DNA of 64,000 bases from assembly GCF_020410765.1 (NCBI RefSeq), contig NZ_CP084541.1, positions 1,607,001 through 1,671,000 on the forward strand, read 5' to 3'. This document shows positions 49,223-58,223 of the stretch, piece after piece. The position numbers and the translations under genes were made by a program. Numbering within the stretch: the stretch's first letter is position 1; the number at the start of each line of letters is the position of its first letter. Below the pieces are notes generated by a model that had not been told where the DNA came from, did no database searches, and saw only the letters and a program-made list of their open reading frames with translations. Origin of the DNA: Streptomyces marincola (GTDB lineage Bacteria; Actinomycetota; Actinomycetes; Streptomycetales; Streptomycetaceae).

Positions 49223-50791
49223 ATGAAGTCCCCTCTCCGCCCACCCGCCCTCGCCGGACCACCGGGCCGGCGGGCGGGCGCCCTGCTCGGCGCGGGCACG
49301 ATGCTGCTCGCCGCCGGCTGCACGGTCGCCAACTCGGGCGCGACCGCCGCAGGCGCCGACACGGTGCGCATCGTCCTGCCCGAGGAGCCGCCCACCCTCG
49401 AACCGTGCGACGCCTCCCTGACCGCCACCGGCCGCGTGACCCGGTCCAACATCACCGAGCCGCTGACAGAACGCGTTCCCGCGACCGGCGAGCTGGCCCC
49501 CAAGCTCGCCACCGCGTGGGACCGGCGGGACGCCACGACCTGGCGGTTCACCCTGCGCGATGGCGTCGAGTTCCACGACGGCACGCCGTTCACGGCCGAG
49601 GCCGCCGCGTTCTCCATCGACCGGACCGTCAACTCCGGCATCGACTGCAACGTGGCCGGCTACGTGTTCGGCGACAGCGAGATCTCCGCGACGGCCGTCG
49701 ACGGCACGACCCTCGACGTCACCACCGCCGAGCCCGACCCGATCCTGCCGCTGCGCCTGTCGTTCGTGGAGATCGTGCCGACCCACACCGACACCTCGGG
49801 CAAGGTGCGCGAGCCCGTGGGCACCGGCCCCTACCGCATCGACACCTGGAACCAGGGCATCAACCTGCGGCTCGACCGCTTCGACGACTACTGGGGCGAA
49901 CAGCCCGCGTACGCCGCCGCGCTCTACTCCTGGCGCGCCGAGGGCAGCATCCGCGCCGCCATGGTCACCAGCGGCGAGGCCGACGTGGCCGTCGGCCTCG
50001 CGCCCGCGGACGGGGCGGGCGAGCACGCCGTCGAGTTCCCCAACAACGAGACCTCGTACCTGCGGATGGACGCCGCGAAGCCGCCGCTTGACGACATCCG
50101 CGTCCGGCAGGCCATCAACTACGCCATCGACCGCGAGGGCCTGGTCGCCTCGGTGTTCGCCGGACTCGGCGAACCCGCGGGGCAGATCGTCCCCGACGGC
50201 GTCACCGGCTACAACCCGGACATCGCGGCCTGGCCCCACGACATGGACCGGGCCAGGGAACTGATCGACGAGGCACGCGCCGACGGCGTGCCCGTGGACA
50301 CCACCATCACCCTCATCGGCCGCAACGGCATCTACCCGAAGGCGGCGGAGACCCTGGAAGTCGTACAGAACGCGCTGCTCGACGCGGGCCTGCGGGTGGA
50401 GATCCGGATGCTGGACGTGAACGCATGGATGGAGTACCTGCTCCGGCCGTTCCCCGCGGACACCGGTCCCACGCTGCTCCAGGCGCAGCACGGCAACCAG
50501 GCGGGGGACGCCGCCTTCTCCCTGGGCCAGATCTACGGCAGCGAGGGCGCGCAGAGCTCCTGGGGGACGCCGGAGCTCGACCGGCTGATCCAGGAGGCCG
50601 AGCTGTCCTCGGACGCGGAGCGGCAGGCCGCGTTCGCCGAGGCGCTGGCCCACCAGGACCGTGAGGTCGTGCGCGACGCCGTCCTCGCGCACATGACCGG
50701 CATCATCTCCCTGTCGCCGCACGTGGCCTACGAGCCCGACTCGGCGACCAACGACGAAATGCATCTCGCCGCGATGCGCCCGGCGGGGTGA
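49223..50791 (+). CDS. Family 5 substrate-binding lipoprotein (Dpp/Opp type)
   Basis: This 522-residue binding protein has a lipobox (LLAAGCTVA) and the SBP_bac_5 pattern: LPEEPPTLEPCDASLTATG, NITEPLTERVPATGELAPKL, DRRDATTWRFTLRDGVEFHD and DIRVRQAINYAIDREGL. These proteins take up peptides, nickel or oligosaccharides. The dehydratase gene just upstream suggests a uronate- or aldarate-containing saccharide, but this is context only. Its stop overlaps the next start. Confidence 0.93.
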   Translation: MKSPLRPPALAGPPGRRAGALLGAGTMLLAAGCTVANSGATAAGADTVRIVLPEEPPTLEPCDASLTATGRVTRSNITEPLTERVPATGELAPKLATAWDRRDATTWRFTLRDGVEFHDGTPFTAEAAAFSIDRTVNSGIDCNVAGYVFGDSEISATAVDGTTLDVTTAEPDPILPLRLSFVEIVPTHTDTSGKVREPVGTGPYRIDTWNQGINLRLDRFDDYWGEQPAYAAALYSWRAEGSIRAAMVTSGEADVAVGLAPADGAGEHAVEFPNNETSYLRMDAAKPPLDDIRVRQAINYAIDREGLVASVFAGLGEPAGQIVPDGVTGYNPDIAAWPHDMDRARELIDEARADGVPVDTTITLIGRNGIYPKAAETLEVVQNALLDAGLRVEIRMLDVNAWMEYLLRPFPADTGPTLLQAQHGNQAGDAAFSLGQIYGSEGAQSSWGTPELDRLIQEAELSSDAERQAAFAEALAHQDREVVRDAVLAHMTGIISLSPHVAYEPDSATNDEMHLAAMRPAG

Positions 50792-51723
50792 GGGGCGTGC
50801 TCGTCTTCCTCAGGAACCGCGTCCTGTCCAGCGCCGTCCCGCTGCTGTTCGTCGTGCTCGGCGTCTTCTTCCTCGCACGCCTCACCGGCGACCCGGCCAA
50901 CCTCTACCTCCCGCTCAGCGCGACCCCCGAGATGCGCGAGGCGTTCTCGGAGTCGCACGGGTTCAACGACCCGCTGCTCGCGCAGTTCGGCGACTACCTG
51001 GCGCAGATCGCGAGCTTCGACTTCGGCGAGTCCCTGCGCACCGCGCAGCCGGCCGCGGAGGCCGTGCTGCGGGCGTTCCCCGCGACGCTGCAACTGGCCG
51101 GGTTCACCATGCTGTTCGCGATCGTCGGCGCCGTGCTCGTGGGCAGCCTCGCCGCATACCGGCCGAACTCGTGGGTGGACCGGGTGGCGAGCTTCCTGTC
51201 CGCCACCGCCGCGAGCACGCCCGACTTCTGGTTCGCCATCATGGGCGTGCTCGTCTTCGCCGTGCAGCTCGACTGGCTGCCGACCTCGGGCACCACGGGC
51301 GCCGGGGTGTGGGTGCTGCCCATCGCGACGCTGCTGATCCGGCCGTTCGGCGTGCTGGTGCAGGTGGTGCGCGGCGCGATGGTGTCCGCGCTCTCCGCGC
51401 CCTACGTCAAGGTGGCGCGCAGCAAGGGCGCGGGCGAGACGCGCGTGGTGTTCCGGCACGCGCTGCGCAACGCGGGCGCGCCCGCGCTCACCGTGGCGGG
51501 CGACCTGGCGGTCGGCCTGGTCAACGGGGCCGTGGTGGTCGAGACCATCTTCGGCTGGCCCGGCATCGGAAAACTCATGATCGATTCGATCCTCCAGCGC
51601 GACTTCGCGGTGCTCCAGGCGGCGGTGCTGCTGACCGCGCTGACGATCTTCGTGCTCAACATCCTCATCGACATCTGCTACGCGCTCATGGACGCGCGGG
51701 TCAGGCAGGGGGCGACGGTATGA
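50788..51723 (+). CDS. ABC permease, DppB type
   Basis: This 311-residue permease begins at GTG 50788 overlapping the binding-protein stop (GTGA). It has six helices, the conserved VARSKGAGETRVVFRHALRN loop and the TIFGWPGIGKLMIDSI region. It forms the channel with the next gene product. Confidence 0.93.
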   Translation: MRGVLVFLRNRVLSSAVPLLFVVLGVFFLARLTGDPANLYLPLSATPEMREAFSESHGFNDPLLAQFGDYLAQIASFDFGESLRTAQPAAEAVLRAFPATLQLAGFTMLFAIVGAVLVGSLAAYRPNSWVDRVASFLSATAASTPDFWFAIMGVLVFAVQLDWLPTSGTTGAGVWVLPIATLLIRPFGVLVQVVRGAMVSALSAPYVKVARSKGAGETRVVFRHALRNAGAPALTVAGDLAVGLVNGAVVVETIFGWPGIGKLMIDSILQRDFAVLQAAVLLTALTIFVLNILIDICYALMDARVRQGATV

Positions 51724-52655
51724 CCACCGTGAACGAGGCCCCGCGCCGAACCCGGCTGCTCCACCTGCTGCTGCGGGACCGCATGGCCTCGGCCGCCGCG
51801 GCCGTCCTGCTGCTGGTGGGCCTGTGCGCCCTGCTCGGGCCGCTGCTCCTCGGCGACCTCGCCAGGGAGCAGAACCTGCGCGCGATCAACCTGCGCCCCC
51901 TGAGCACCGACGAGGGCTGGGAGTTCGTGCTCGGCAGCGACTCGCTGGGGCGCAGCGTCCTGGCCCGGCTGATCGTCGCGGCCGGCACCACCCTGGCGGT
52001 CGCCGTGCCCGCGGTGCTGATCTCGCTGCTGATCGGCTCGCTGTGGGGCATGTGGGCCGGGTACCACCGCGGCTGGCGCGAGAACGTCTCCATGCGCGTC
52101 GCCGATGTGATCCTCAGCTTCCCCTCGCTGCTGCTCGCCGTGGTCGTGCTCTACGTGTTCGAGCCCAGCGTGGCCAACCTCGTCGCGGTCCTCGCGCTGG
52201 CCCGCATCCCGGTGTACCTGCGCACCGCGCGGGCGGAGTCGGCCGAGCTGCGCGGCAGGCTGTTCGTCGACGCGGCCCGCACGTTCGGCACCGGCGACTG
52301 GGCGGTGATCCGGCGGCACGTCGCGCCGGTCGTCGCCCCCACGCTGCTGACGGTGGCCGCGGTGGACTTCTGCTTCGTGATGCTGACGGAGTCCTCGCTC
52401 AGCTTCCTCGGCATCGGCATCCAGCCGCCCGACATGTCCTGGGGCCTCATGGTCGCCCAGGGCCGGCAGGAGCTCCAGACCGCCTGGTGGATCGCGGTGT
52501 TCCCCGGCCTGGCGATCATTCTGACCACCGTGTCGGCGACCGTTCTGGCCTCGTGGGCCAGGATCGCCGGCGACCCCGCCCAGCGCTGGCGGCTCACCGC
52601 GCCCGGGCGCAGCCGCCGCGGCCGGCGGGCCGCGGCAGGAAAGGAGCCGGCATGA
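51720..52655 (+). CDS. ABC permease, DppC type
   Basis: This 311-residue permease overlaps DppB-like by ATGA. DppC features: FVLGSDSLGRSVLARLIVAA, VADVILSFPSLLLAVVVLYV and SSLSFLGIGIQPPDMSWGLM. The C-terminus is Arg-rich. Confidence 0.93.
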   Translation: MTTVNEAPRRTRLLHLLLRDRMASAAAAVLLLVGLCALLGPLLLGDLAREQNLRAINLRPLSTDEGWEFVLGSDSLGRSVLARLIVAAGTTLAVAVPAVLISLLIGSLWGMWAGYHRGWRENVSMRVADVILSFPSLLLAVVVLYVFEPSVANLVAVLALARIPVYLRTARAESAELRGRLFVDAARTFGTGDWAVIRRHVAPVVAPTLLTVAAVDFCFVMLTESSLSFLGIGIQPPDMSWGLMVAQGRQELQTAWWIAVFPGLAIILTTVSATVLASWARIAGDPAQRWRLTAPGRSRRGRRAAAGKEPA

Positions 52656-53653
52656 CAGCCGAGACGAGCGCGGAAGGCGACATCGCCCTGGAGGTCAGGG
52701 GGCTTTCCGTGGAGATCCGTACCCCGGCGGGCACCGTTCCCGTCGTGCGGGGCGCGGGATTCACCGCGCGCTCCGGCGAGACGCTGGCACTGCTCGGCGA
52801 ATCGGGCTGCGGCAAGAGCATGACGGCGCAGGCCGTCGCGGGACTGCTCGACCCGGTCGCCGACGTGGTGGCGGGCGAGGTGCTGCTCAACGGCCGGGAC
52901 CTGCTGCGGCTCGGCGCCCGCGAACGCCGCCGCCTCGCCGGGCCCGGACTCGGCGTCGTCTTCCAGGACGCGCTGACCGCGCTGAACCCGGTGTACCCGG
53001 TGGGCACCCAGCTGGCCGAGCCGTTCCGCATCCACCAGCGGCTTTCCCGCAGAGCCGCCGCCGAGAAGGCGGTCGAGCTGATGGAACGGGTCGGCGTGCC
53101 CGAGCCGCGCGCCCGCGCCAAGGCGTACCCGCACCAGTTCTCCGGCGGGCTGCGGCAGCGGCTGCTGATCGCGATGGCCGTGGCGCTGCGGCCCGCGGTG
53201 CTGCTGGCCGACGAGCCCACCACCGCGCTCGACGTGACGGTGCAGGCGCAGATCATGGAACTCCTCGCGGAACTGCGCCGCGAGCGGCGGATGGCCCTGG
53301 TCCTCATCACCCACGACCTGGCCGTGGTGGCCGAGGAGGCCGACCGGGTCGCCGTGATGTACGCGGGCGCCGTCGTGGAATCGGGGCCGACGGCCGAGGT
53401 GTTCAACGCGCCGCTGCACCCCTACACCCGCGGCCTGCTCGACTCCGTGCCGGCCGGGCGACCGCGCGGCACGCGGCTGCACTCGATCGAGGGCGCGCCG
53501 CCGCCGCCCACCGCGGTGCCCTCCGGCTGCGCGTACCGCACCCGCTGCCCACTGGCCCGCGAGCGGTGCGCCACCGAGCCGCCGCCGACCGCGGTGACGG
53601 GCCAGGGGCGCACCTCGGCGTGCCACTACTGGAAGGAGCTGGCCGATGCCTGA
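52652..53653 (+). CDS. ABC ATPase, DppD type
   Basis: This 333-residue ATPase has Walker A LGESGCGKSMT, Q-loop VVFQDALTALNPVYPVG, signature FSGGLRQRLLIAMA, Walker B VLLADEPTTALDVT, and the C-terminal Cys motif CAYRTRCPLARERC that in some DppD proteins holds a 4Fe-4S cluster. It overlaps the permease gene (ATGA). Confidence 0.94.
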   Translation: MTAETSAEGDIALEVRGLSVEIRTPAGTVPVVRGAGFTARSGETLALLGESGCGKSMTAQAVAGLLDPVADVVAGEVLLNGRDLLRLGARERRRLAGPGLGVVFQDALTALNPVYPVGTQLAEPFRIHQRLSRRAAAEKAVELMERVGVPEPRARAKAYPHQFSGGLRQRLLIAMAVALRPAVLLADEPTTALDVTVQAQIMELLAELRRERRMALVLITHDLAVVAEEADRVAVMYAGAVVESGPTAEVFNAPLHPYTRGLLDSVPAGRPRGTRLHSIEGAPPPPTAVPSGCAYRTRCPLARERCATEPPPTAVTGQGRTSACHYWKELADA

Positions 53654-54653
53654 GCCGGACGCGGCGCCCGGCGCGCCGCTGCTCGAAGCGCGCGGTCTCG
53701 AAAAGGCGTTCCGGGTGCCGCGCGCCGCGTCGGGCGGCACCAGGCTGCACGCGCTCGCGGGCGTGGACCTCGCGGTGCGGCGCGGGCGGACCCTGGGGCT
53801 CGTCGGCGAGTCCGGGTGCGGCAAGTCGACCCTGGCCCGCGTGCTGCTGATGCTGGAGCGCCCCGACGCGGGCACCGTCAGGTTCGACGGCGTCGACCCG
53901 TTCGCCCTGCGCGGCAGGCGGCTGCTCGCGTGGCGGCGGCGGGTGCAGATGGTCTTCCAGGACCCGTTCGCCTCGCTGAACCCCCGGCTGACGGCGGCCG
54001 ATCTGATCGCCGAGCCCTGGCTGACGCACCGCGACCTCGTGCCGCGCGCGCGGCGCCGCGAGCGGGTCGCGGCGCTGCTCGACATGGTCGGCCTGCGCGC
54101 CGGCGACGCGGACAAGTACCCGCAGGAGTTCTCCGGCGGGCAGCGCCAGCGCATCGGCATCGCCAGGGCGCTGGCCCTGGAGCCCGAGCTGATCGTGTGC
54201 GACGAGCCGGTGTCCGCGCTCGACCTGTCGGTGCAGGCGCAGGTGCTCAACCTGCTCACCGACCTCCAGGACCGGCTCGGAGTCGCGTACGTGTTCATCT
54301 CGCACGACCTGTCGGTGGTCAGGCACGTGGCGGACGAGGTCGCCGTGATGTACCTGGGGAAGGTCGTCGAATCCGGCGGCGCCGACGAGGTCTTCGGCAC
54401 GCCGCGGCACCCCTACACCGCGTCGCTGCTGTCGGCCGCGCCCTCCCTGGCCGCCGTGCGGCAGGCGGAGCGCCGCGAACGGATCGTGCTGACCGGGGAG
54501 GTCCCCTCACCGGTCGACCCGCCCTCGGGCTGCCGTTTCAGGACCCGCTGCTGGCAGGCGGCGGAGGTGTGCGCGACCACGGAACCCGCGCCGGCGGGCG
54601 ACGGGCACCTCGCGGCCTGCCACTTCCCGCTGGCCCCCGCGGCGCGCCGCTGA
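53646..54653 (+). CDS. ABC ATPase, DppF type
   Basis: This 335-residue second ATPase starts inside the DppD-like gene (8-bp overlap). Walker A VGESGCGKST, Q-loop MVFQDPFASLNPRLTA, signature FSGGQRQRIGIARAL, Walker B LIVCDEPVSALDLS, C-terminal CRFRTRCWQAAEVC. It ends the operon; a hairpin follows. Confidence 0.94.
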   Translation: MPEPDAAPGAPLLEARGLEKAFRVPRAASGGTRLHALAGVDLAVRRGRTLGLVGESGCGKSTLARVLLMLERPDAGTVRFDGVDPFALRGRRLLAWRRRVQMVFQDPFASLNPRLTAADLIAEPWLTHRDLVPRARRRERVAALLDMVGLRAGDADKYPQEFSGGQRQRIGIARALALEPELIVCDEPVSALDLSVQAQVLNLLTDLQDRLGVAYVFISHDLSVVRHVADEVAVMYLGKVVESGGADEVFGTPRHPYTASLLSAAPSLAAVRQAERRERIVLTGEVPSPVDPPSGCRFRTRCWQAAEVCATTEPAPAGDGHLAACHFPLAPAARR

Positions 54654-54666
54654 CCCGCGCGGGCGC

Positions 54667-54693
54667 GGGGCGTGCGAAGCCGCCGCACGCCCC
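54667..54693. terminator. Terminator of the Dpp-type operon
   Basis: A perfect 10-bp stem (54667-54676 with 54684-54693, loop of 7) begins 14 bp after the last ATPase gene. The remaining gap to 54867 shows no gene. Confidence 0.7.
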
Positions 54694-54867
54694 GGAGTTG
54701 GCGCCGAGCGCGCCCCCGGTGCCGTTCCCCCATCCGGGGCGCCGCCGGGGGCGCCCGGCGCGCCGGTCACCGCGCGCGACGGCCCGCTGCTTACCGTCCG
54801 TGAACCACCGGGGGCGCGGCGATCCGTCGCCCGGCGCCCCGACCACCGGCACGAAGGGCTGAGCAGC

Positions 54868-55401
54868 ATGACGGACGACTTCGTCGTCGACGTGAGCAGG
54901 ATCCGTGACGAGGCGCGGCGGCGGATGGAGGCCGGGCCGGTGACGGACACCTACGGAGTGGACAAGGACCGCGTGATCGCCATCCTCAACGACGTGATCG
55001 CCACCGAGGTCGTGTGCTGGCTGCGGTACACGCGGCACGCCATCGCGGCGACCGGCATCGACCGGGCGCAGGTGTCGGCGGAGTTCACCGAGCACGCGAA
55101 GGAGGAGATGGACCACGCGCTGCGCGCAGCGGAACGCGTCTCCCAACTCGGCGGCGACCCCGACTTCGACCCGACGACGCTGCACGAGCGGGCGCACACC
55201 GACTACACCACGCCGGACGACGGCGACCTGAAGGAGATGCTGCGCAACAACCTGTACGCCGAGCGCATCGTCATCTCCACCTACCAGGAGATCATCCGCT
55301 GGCTCGGGGACCACGACCCCACGACGCGGCGGCTGATGGAGTCGATCCTGGAGGAGGAGGAAGAGCATGCCGACGACCTCGTCGACCTCCTCGGGATCTG
55401 A
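54868..55401 (+). CDS. Ferritin-like di-iron protein (bacterioferritin/Dps-like)
   Basis: This 177-residue four-helix protein has the ferritin-type iron ligands: Glu in NDVIATEVVCWLRYT, Glu and ExxH in EFTEHAKEEMDHAL, Glu in NNLYAERIVISTYQEII, and ExxH in EEEEEHADDLVDLL. It probably oxidises and stores iron or protects DNA. No heme-binding Met is evident. AAGG precedes the ATG. The PPC-domain gene starts 6 bp downstream, so they are likely cotranscribed. Confidence 0.9.
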   Translation: MTDDFVVDVSRIRDEARRRMEAGPVTDTYGVDKDRVIAILNDVIATEVVCWLRYTRHAIAATGIDRAQVSAEFTEHAKEEMDHALRAAERVSQLGGDPDFDPTTLHERAHTDYTTPDDGDLKEMLRNNLYAERIVISTYQEIIRWLGDHDPTTRRLMESILEEEEEHADDLVDLLGI

Positions 55402-55407
55402 CCGCCG

Positions 55408-55869
55408 GTGCGGAGCCGGCTGGTGTACGAGCACGGCGGGCTGCGGACGTTCGTGGTCGTGCTCGACCGGGGTGACGAGGCGTTCGCGGACCTGACGGGG
55501 TTCGCCGCGGAGCACGGCCTGACGGGCGCCGCGCTGACGGGCGTCGGCGGTTGCCGCGAGGCGACGCTCGGCTACTTCGACCCCGGTCTCTCGGACTACC
55601 GCGGCACCCGCTTCGAGGAGCAGCTCGAAGTGCTGTCGCTGATCGGGGACATCGCCGTCCACGAGGGCCGCCCCGTGGTACACGCGCACCTGGTGCTCGG
55701 GCGCCGCGACTCCTCCGCGATCGGCGGCCACCTGATGCGCGCGGTCGTGTTCCCGACGATGGAGATCGTCGTCACCGAGACGCCGTCCCACCTGCGCAAG
55801 CGCGTGGACCGGGGCACCGGGCTCGCGCTGATCGCGCTCGACGAGTCCTCGGGTCCCACCTCCCGCTGA
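55408..55869 (+). CDS. PPC/DUF296-domain protein
   Basis: This 153-residue protein covers one PPC domain: GLTGAALTGVGGCREATLGY, LEVLSLIGDIAVHEGRPVVH and HAHLVLGRRD. In plants PPC domains accompany AT-hook DNA-binding proteins; the bacterial ones are stand-alone trimers of uncertain role. The GTG start has no clear Shine-Dalgarno, so coupling to the ferritin-like gene 6 bp upstream is likely. A link to iron or metal handling is suggested only by that pairing. Confidence 0.88.
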   Translation: MRSRLVYEHGGLRTFVVVLDRGDEAFADLTGFAAEHGLTGAALTGVGGCREATLGYFDPGLSDYRGTRFEEQLEVLSLIGDIAVHEGRPVVHAHLVLGRRDSSAIGGHLMRAVVFPTMEIVVTETPSHLRKRVDRGTGLALIALDESSGPTSR

Positions 55870-55920
55870 GCGGGCGCGGCGGCCGGGCCGCCACGCCTGG
55901 CGCGCGGGCCCCGGAACGCG

Positions 55921-56511
55921 TCAGCCGCCGCGCGGGGCGGCGTCCCTCGCCCCGGTCAGGCGCGCGAGGTGCGCGTCGAGCGCGGCGCGCGCCTCCTCGG
56001 GCGTGAGGTGGCCGACCAGGACGTGCGCGGTGAGGCCGTCGGTGAGGGCGAGCAGGACGCGCGCCTCGCGCCCGGGCTCGGCCACGGAGCCCGCGGCGGT
56101 GATCAGGCGGGCGAACATGGCGTGCAGCCCGGCGTAGGACGCGCGGAGCACCGCCGCGAGCGGCGGGCTGACCGCGGCCTGGGCGAGGAAGGCGAGCCAG
56201 ACGCGGGCCTCCGCGCGGTGCGCCTCGGCGAGCAGCGCGACGTCGAACGCCGCCCCGGCGAGGCCGGCCGCCGCGTCGCGGTCGTCGCGGGCGCGGATGC
56301 GGGCGACGACCCGCTGCCCGACGTGGTCGATCGCGAAGCGCAGCATCTCCTCCTTGGTCCTGAAGCAGCGCTGCACGGCCCCCATCGAGACCCCGGCGCG
56401 CGCGGCGACATCGCGCAACGTGACGCCTTCGAGGCCGCGTTCGTCGGCCAGGGCGCAGACCGCGTCCGCGATCCGCCGGCGTCTCTCCTCGTGGTCGACC
56501 TGGCGTGGCAC
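55921..56511 (-). CDS. TetR-family repressor divergent from amidase
   Basis: This 196-residue repressor has its HTH at residues 10-55 (IADAVCALADERGLEGVTLR, then RAGVSMGAVQRCFRTKEEML), typical of the AcrR group. GTG 56511 has GGAGG 4 nt upstream; the frame is open further only as a shadow. Two nearly identical 16-bp palindromes fill the gap to the divergent amidase gene, so it probably represses that gene and itself. Confidence 0.92.
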   Translation of the reverse strand: MPRQVDHEERRRRIADAVCALADERGLEGVTLRDVAARAGVSMGAVQRCFRTKEEMLRFAIDHVGQRVVARIRARDDRDAAAGLAGAAFDVALLAEAHRAEARVWLAFLAQAAVSPPLAAVLRASYAGLHAMFARLITAAGSVAEPGREARVLLALTDGLTAHVLVGHLTPEEARAALDAHLARLTGARDAAPRGG

Positions 56512-56559
56512 CGTTCCTCCGCTCCGCACTCCGGCCGCTCCCCCGCGGGGCCGGTTTTT

Positions 56560-56608
56560 CCGATGCGAGTGTATCGGTCGCCCCCTAGGATGCGATGCAC
56601 TTGCATCG
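56560..56608. promoter_or_regulatory. Two TetR-type operators between repressor and amidase
   Basis: CGATGCGAGTGTATCG (56561-56576) and CGATGCACTTGCATCG (56593-56608) are copies of one palindrome, in opposite orientation; the second is perfect with 7-bp arms. TAGGAT at 56586-56591, between them, could be the -10 box of the amidase promoter. Confidence 0.75.
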
Positions 56609-56626
56609 GAACGAGGTTTCGGAATC

Positions 56627-58042
56627 ATGACAGAAGCACTGTGGGAACGGCCGGCCACCGAGCAGGCGGCGCTGGTGCGTTCCGGCGAGGTCTCCGCCGC
56701 CGAGCTGGTCGACAGCCACCTGGCCCGGATCGACGCGGTGAACCCGGCGGTCAACGCGATCACCCAGCTGCTCGCCGACCGGGCCCGCGCGGACGCGGCG
56801 GACGTGGACCGGCGGCGGGCCGCGGGCGAGGAGCCGGGGGCGCTGGCCGGGGTGCCGTTCACCGTCAAGGAGAGCATCGACATCGGCGGCGTGCCCACCA
56901 CGCACGGAGCCGAGCGGCTGCGCGGCCTGGTGGCGCGCGCGGACGCCCCGCCGGTGGCCAGGCTGCGCGCGGCGGGTGCCGTGCCCATCGGGCACACCAA
57001 CATGCCCACGCTCACCCTCGCCGGGGTGCACCCGCGCAGCGAGTTGTTCGGGGAGACCGCCAACCCCTGGAATCCCGAGGTCACGCCGGGAGGCAGCAGC
57101 GGCGGTGACGGCGCGGCCGTCGCCACCGGCATGGCGGCCCTCGGCCTCGGCAACGACGCGGGCGGCTCGGTCCGCGTCCCCGCGTCGTTCTGCGGCGTCG
57201 CCGGGCTGAAGCCGACCTACGGCCGGTTCCCCGCCGACCACCGCGTCGGGCCCGACGACCCGCCGCTGGGCGCGCAGCTGTTCGTCGTCGACGGCCCGCT
57301 GGCCCGGCGCGTCGGGGATCTGCGCGCCGCCTGCCTGGCCCTTTCCGGCACCGACCCGCGCGACCCGAGGGCCGTTCCCGTGCCCTTCCGCGGGGAGCCC
57401 GTCGCCGCGCCGATCGGCGTCGCCGTCGTGGCCGACCCCGGCGGGCTGGGCACGCACCCGGCCGTGCGGGCCGCGGTGGCGACGGCCGCCGACGCGCTGG
57501 CCTCGGCCGGGTACGCGGTGGCGGAGGTGCCGGACGTGCCGCGCCTGGCGGAGGCGACCGAGACCTACGGCAGCCTGCTGATGACGGAGTTCGCGCCGTC
57601 CTGGCCCGCGGTGCGCACCCTGCTCGGGGCGGACGGGCACCGCTACATCGAGATGTCCATGGCCAAGGCGCCGCCGGTCGGCATACCTGAGTACCTGCGG
57701 CTGACCGGGGTGCTGCACGGCCTCCGGCGGTCCTGGGCGGAGTTCCTCGACCGGTACCCGCTGCTGCTCGCGCCGGTGTTCACCGAACCGCCGTTCGCGC
57801 CCGGCACCGAGTCGCGCGACCCGGAGGGGCACGACCTCGTCGGCACCGCGATGCGGCTGTGCTCGGCGACCAGCCTGGTCGGCGTGCCCGCGGTGGCCGT
57901 GCCCGCGGGCTTCGCCGGCGGCCTGCCCATCGGCGTGCAGGTCGTCGGGCGCGCCTACCGCGAGGACCTGTGCCTGGACGCGGCCGAGGCGATCGAACGG
58001 CGCACGCCCGTCCGCACCCCGGTGGAGCCCCGCCGCCGGTGA
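56627..58042 (+). CDS. Amidase-signature enzyme
   Basis: This 471-residue enzyme hydrolyses an amide to acid and ammonia through the Ser-cisSer-Lys triad. Lys81 lies in PFTVKESIDIGG, the cis-Ser region is TPGGSSGGDGAAVATG and the nucleophile Ser181 is in GNDAGGSVRVPASFCGVAG. The position after GGSSGG is Asp where Ser or Glu is usual. There is no signal peptide. It is not GatA (no gatC/gatB nearby). It is under the divergent TetR repressor, which suggests an inducible role on an exogenous amide. Confidence 0.93.
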   Translation: MTEALWERPATEQAALVRSGEVSAAELVDSHLARIDAVNPAVNAITQLLADRARADAADVDRRRAAGEEPGALAGVPFTVKESIDIGGVPTTHGAERLRGLVARADAPPVARLRAAGAVPIGHTNMPTLTLAGVHPRSELFGETANPWNPEVTPGGSSGGDGAAVATGMAALGLGNDAGGSVRVPASFCGVAGLKPTYGRFPADHRVGPDDPPLGAQLFVVDGPLARRVGDLRAACLALSGTDPRDPRAVPVPFRGEPVAAPIGVAVVADPGGLGTHPAVRAAVATAADALASAGYAVAEVPDVPRLAEATETYGSLLMTEFAPSWPAVRTLLGADGHRYIEMSMAKAPPVGIPEYLRLTGVLHGLRRSWAEFLDRYPLLLAPVFTEPPFAPGTESRDPEGHDLVGTAMRLCSATSLVGVPAVAVPAGFAGGLPIGVQVVGRAYREDLCLDAAEAIERRTPVRTPVEPRRR

Positions 58043-58044
58043 CC

Positions 58045-58086
58045 GGCGCCGGCCCCCGCGACCGGCACGGCGCGGGGGTCGGCGCC
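58045..58086. terminator. Terminator after the amidase gene
   Basis: A 16-bp stem with one mismatch (58045-58060 with 58071-58086) starts 3 bp after the amidase stop. Confidence 0.75.
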
Positions 58087-58223
58087 GCGCGCCCGGGGCC
58101 CGCGCCGGGGGCGCGGAAGGTCTCGGTACGGCGTCCAGTGTCCGCGTTCCGTCACACACCGGAGCACGCCTCCGCAGAGGGGATAACCTGCCGGAAGCAG
58201 ACACATGTACGAGGGGAAGACTC

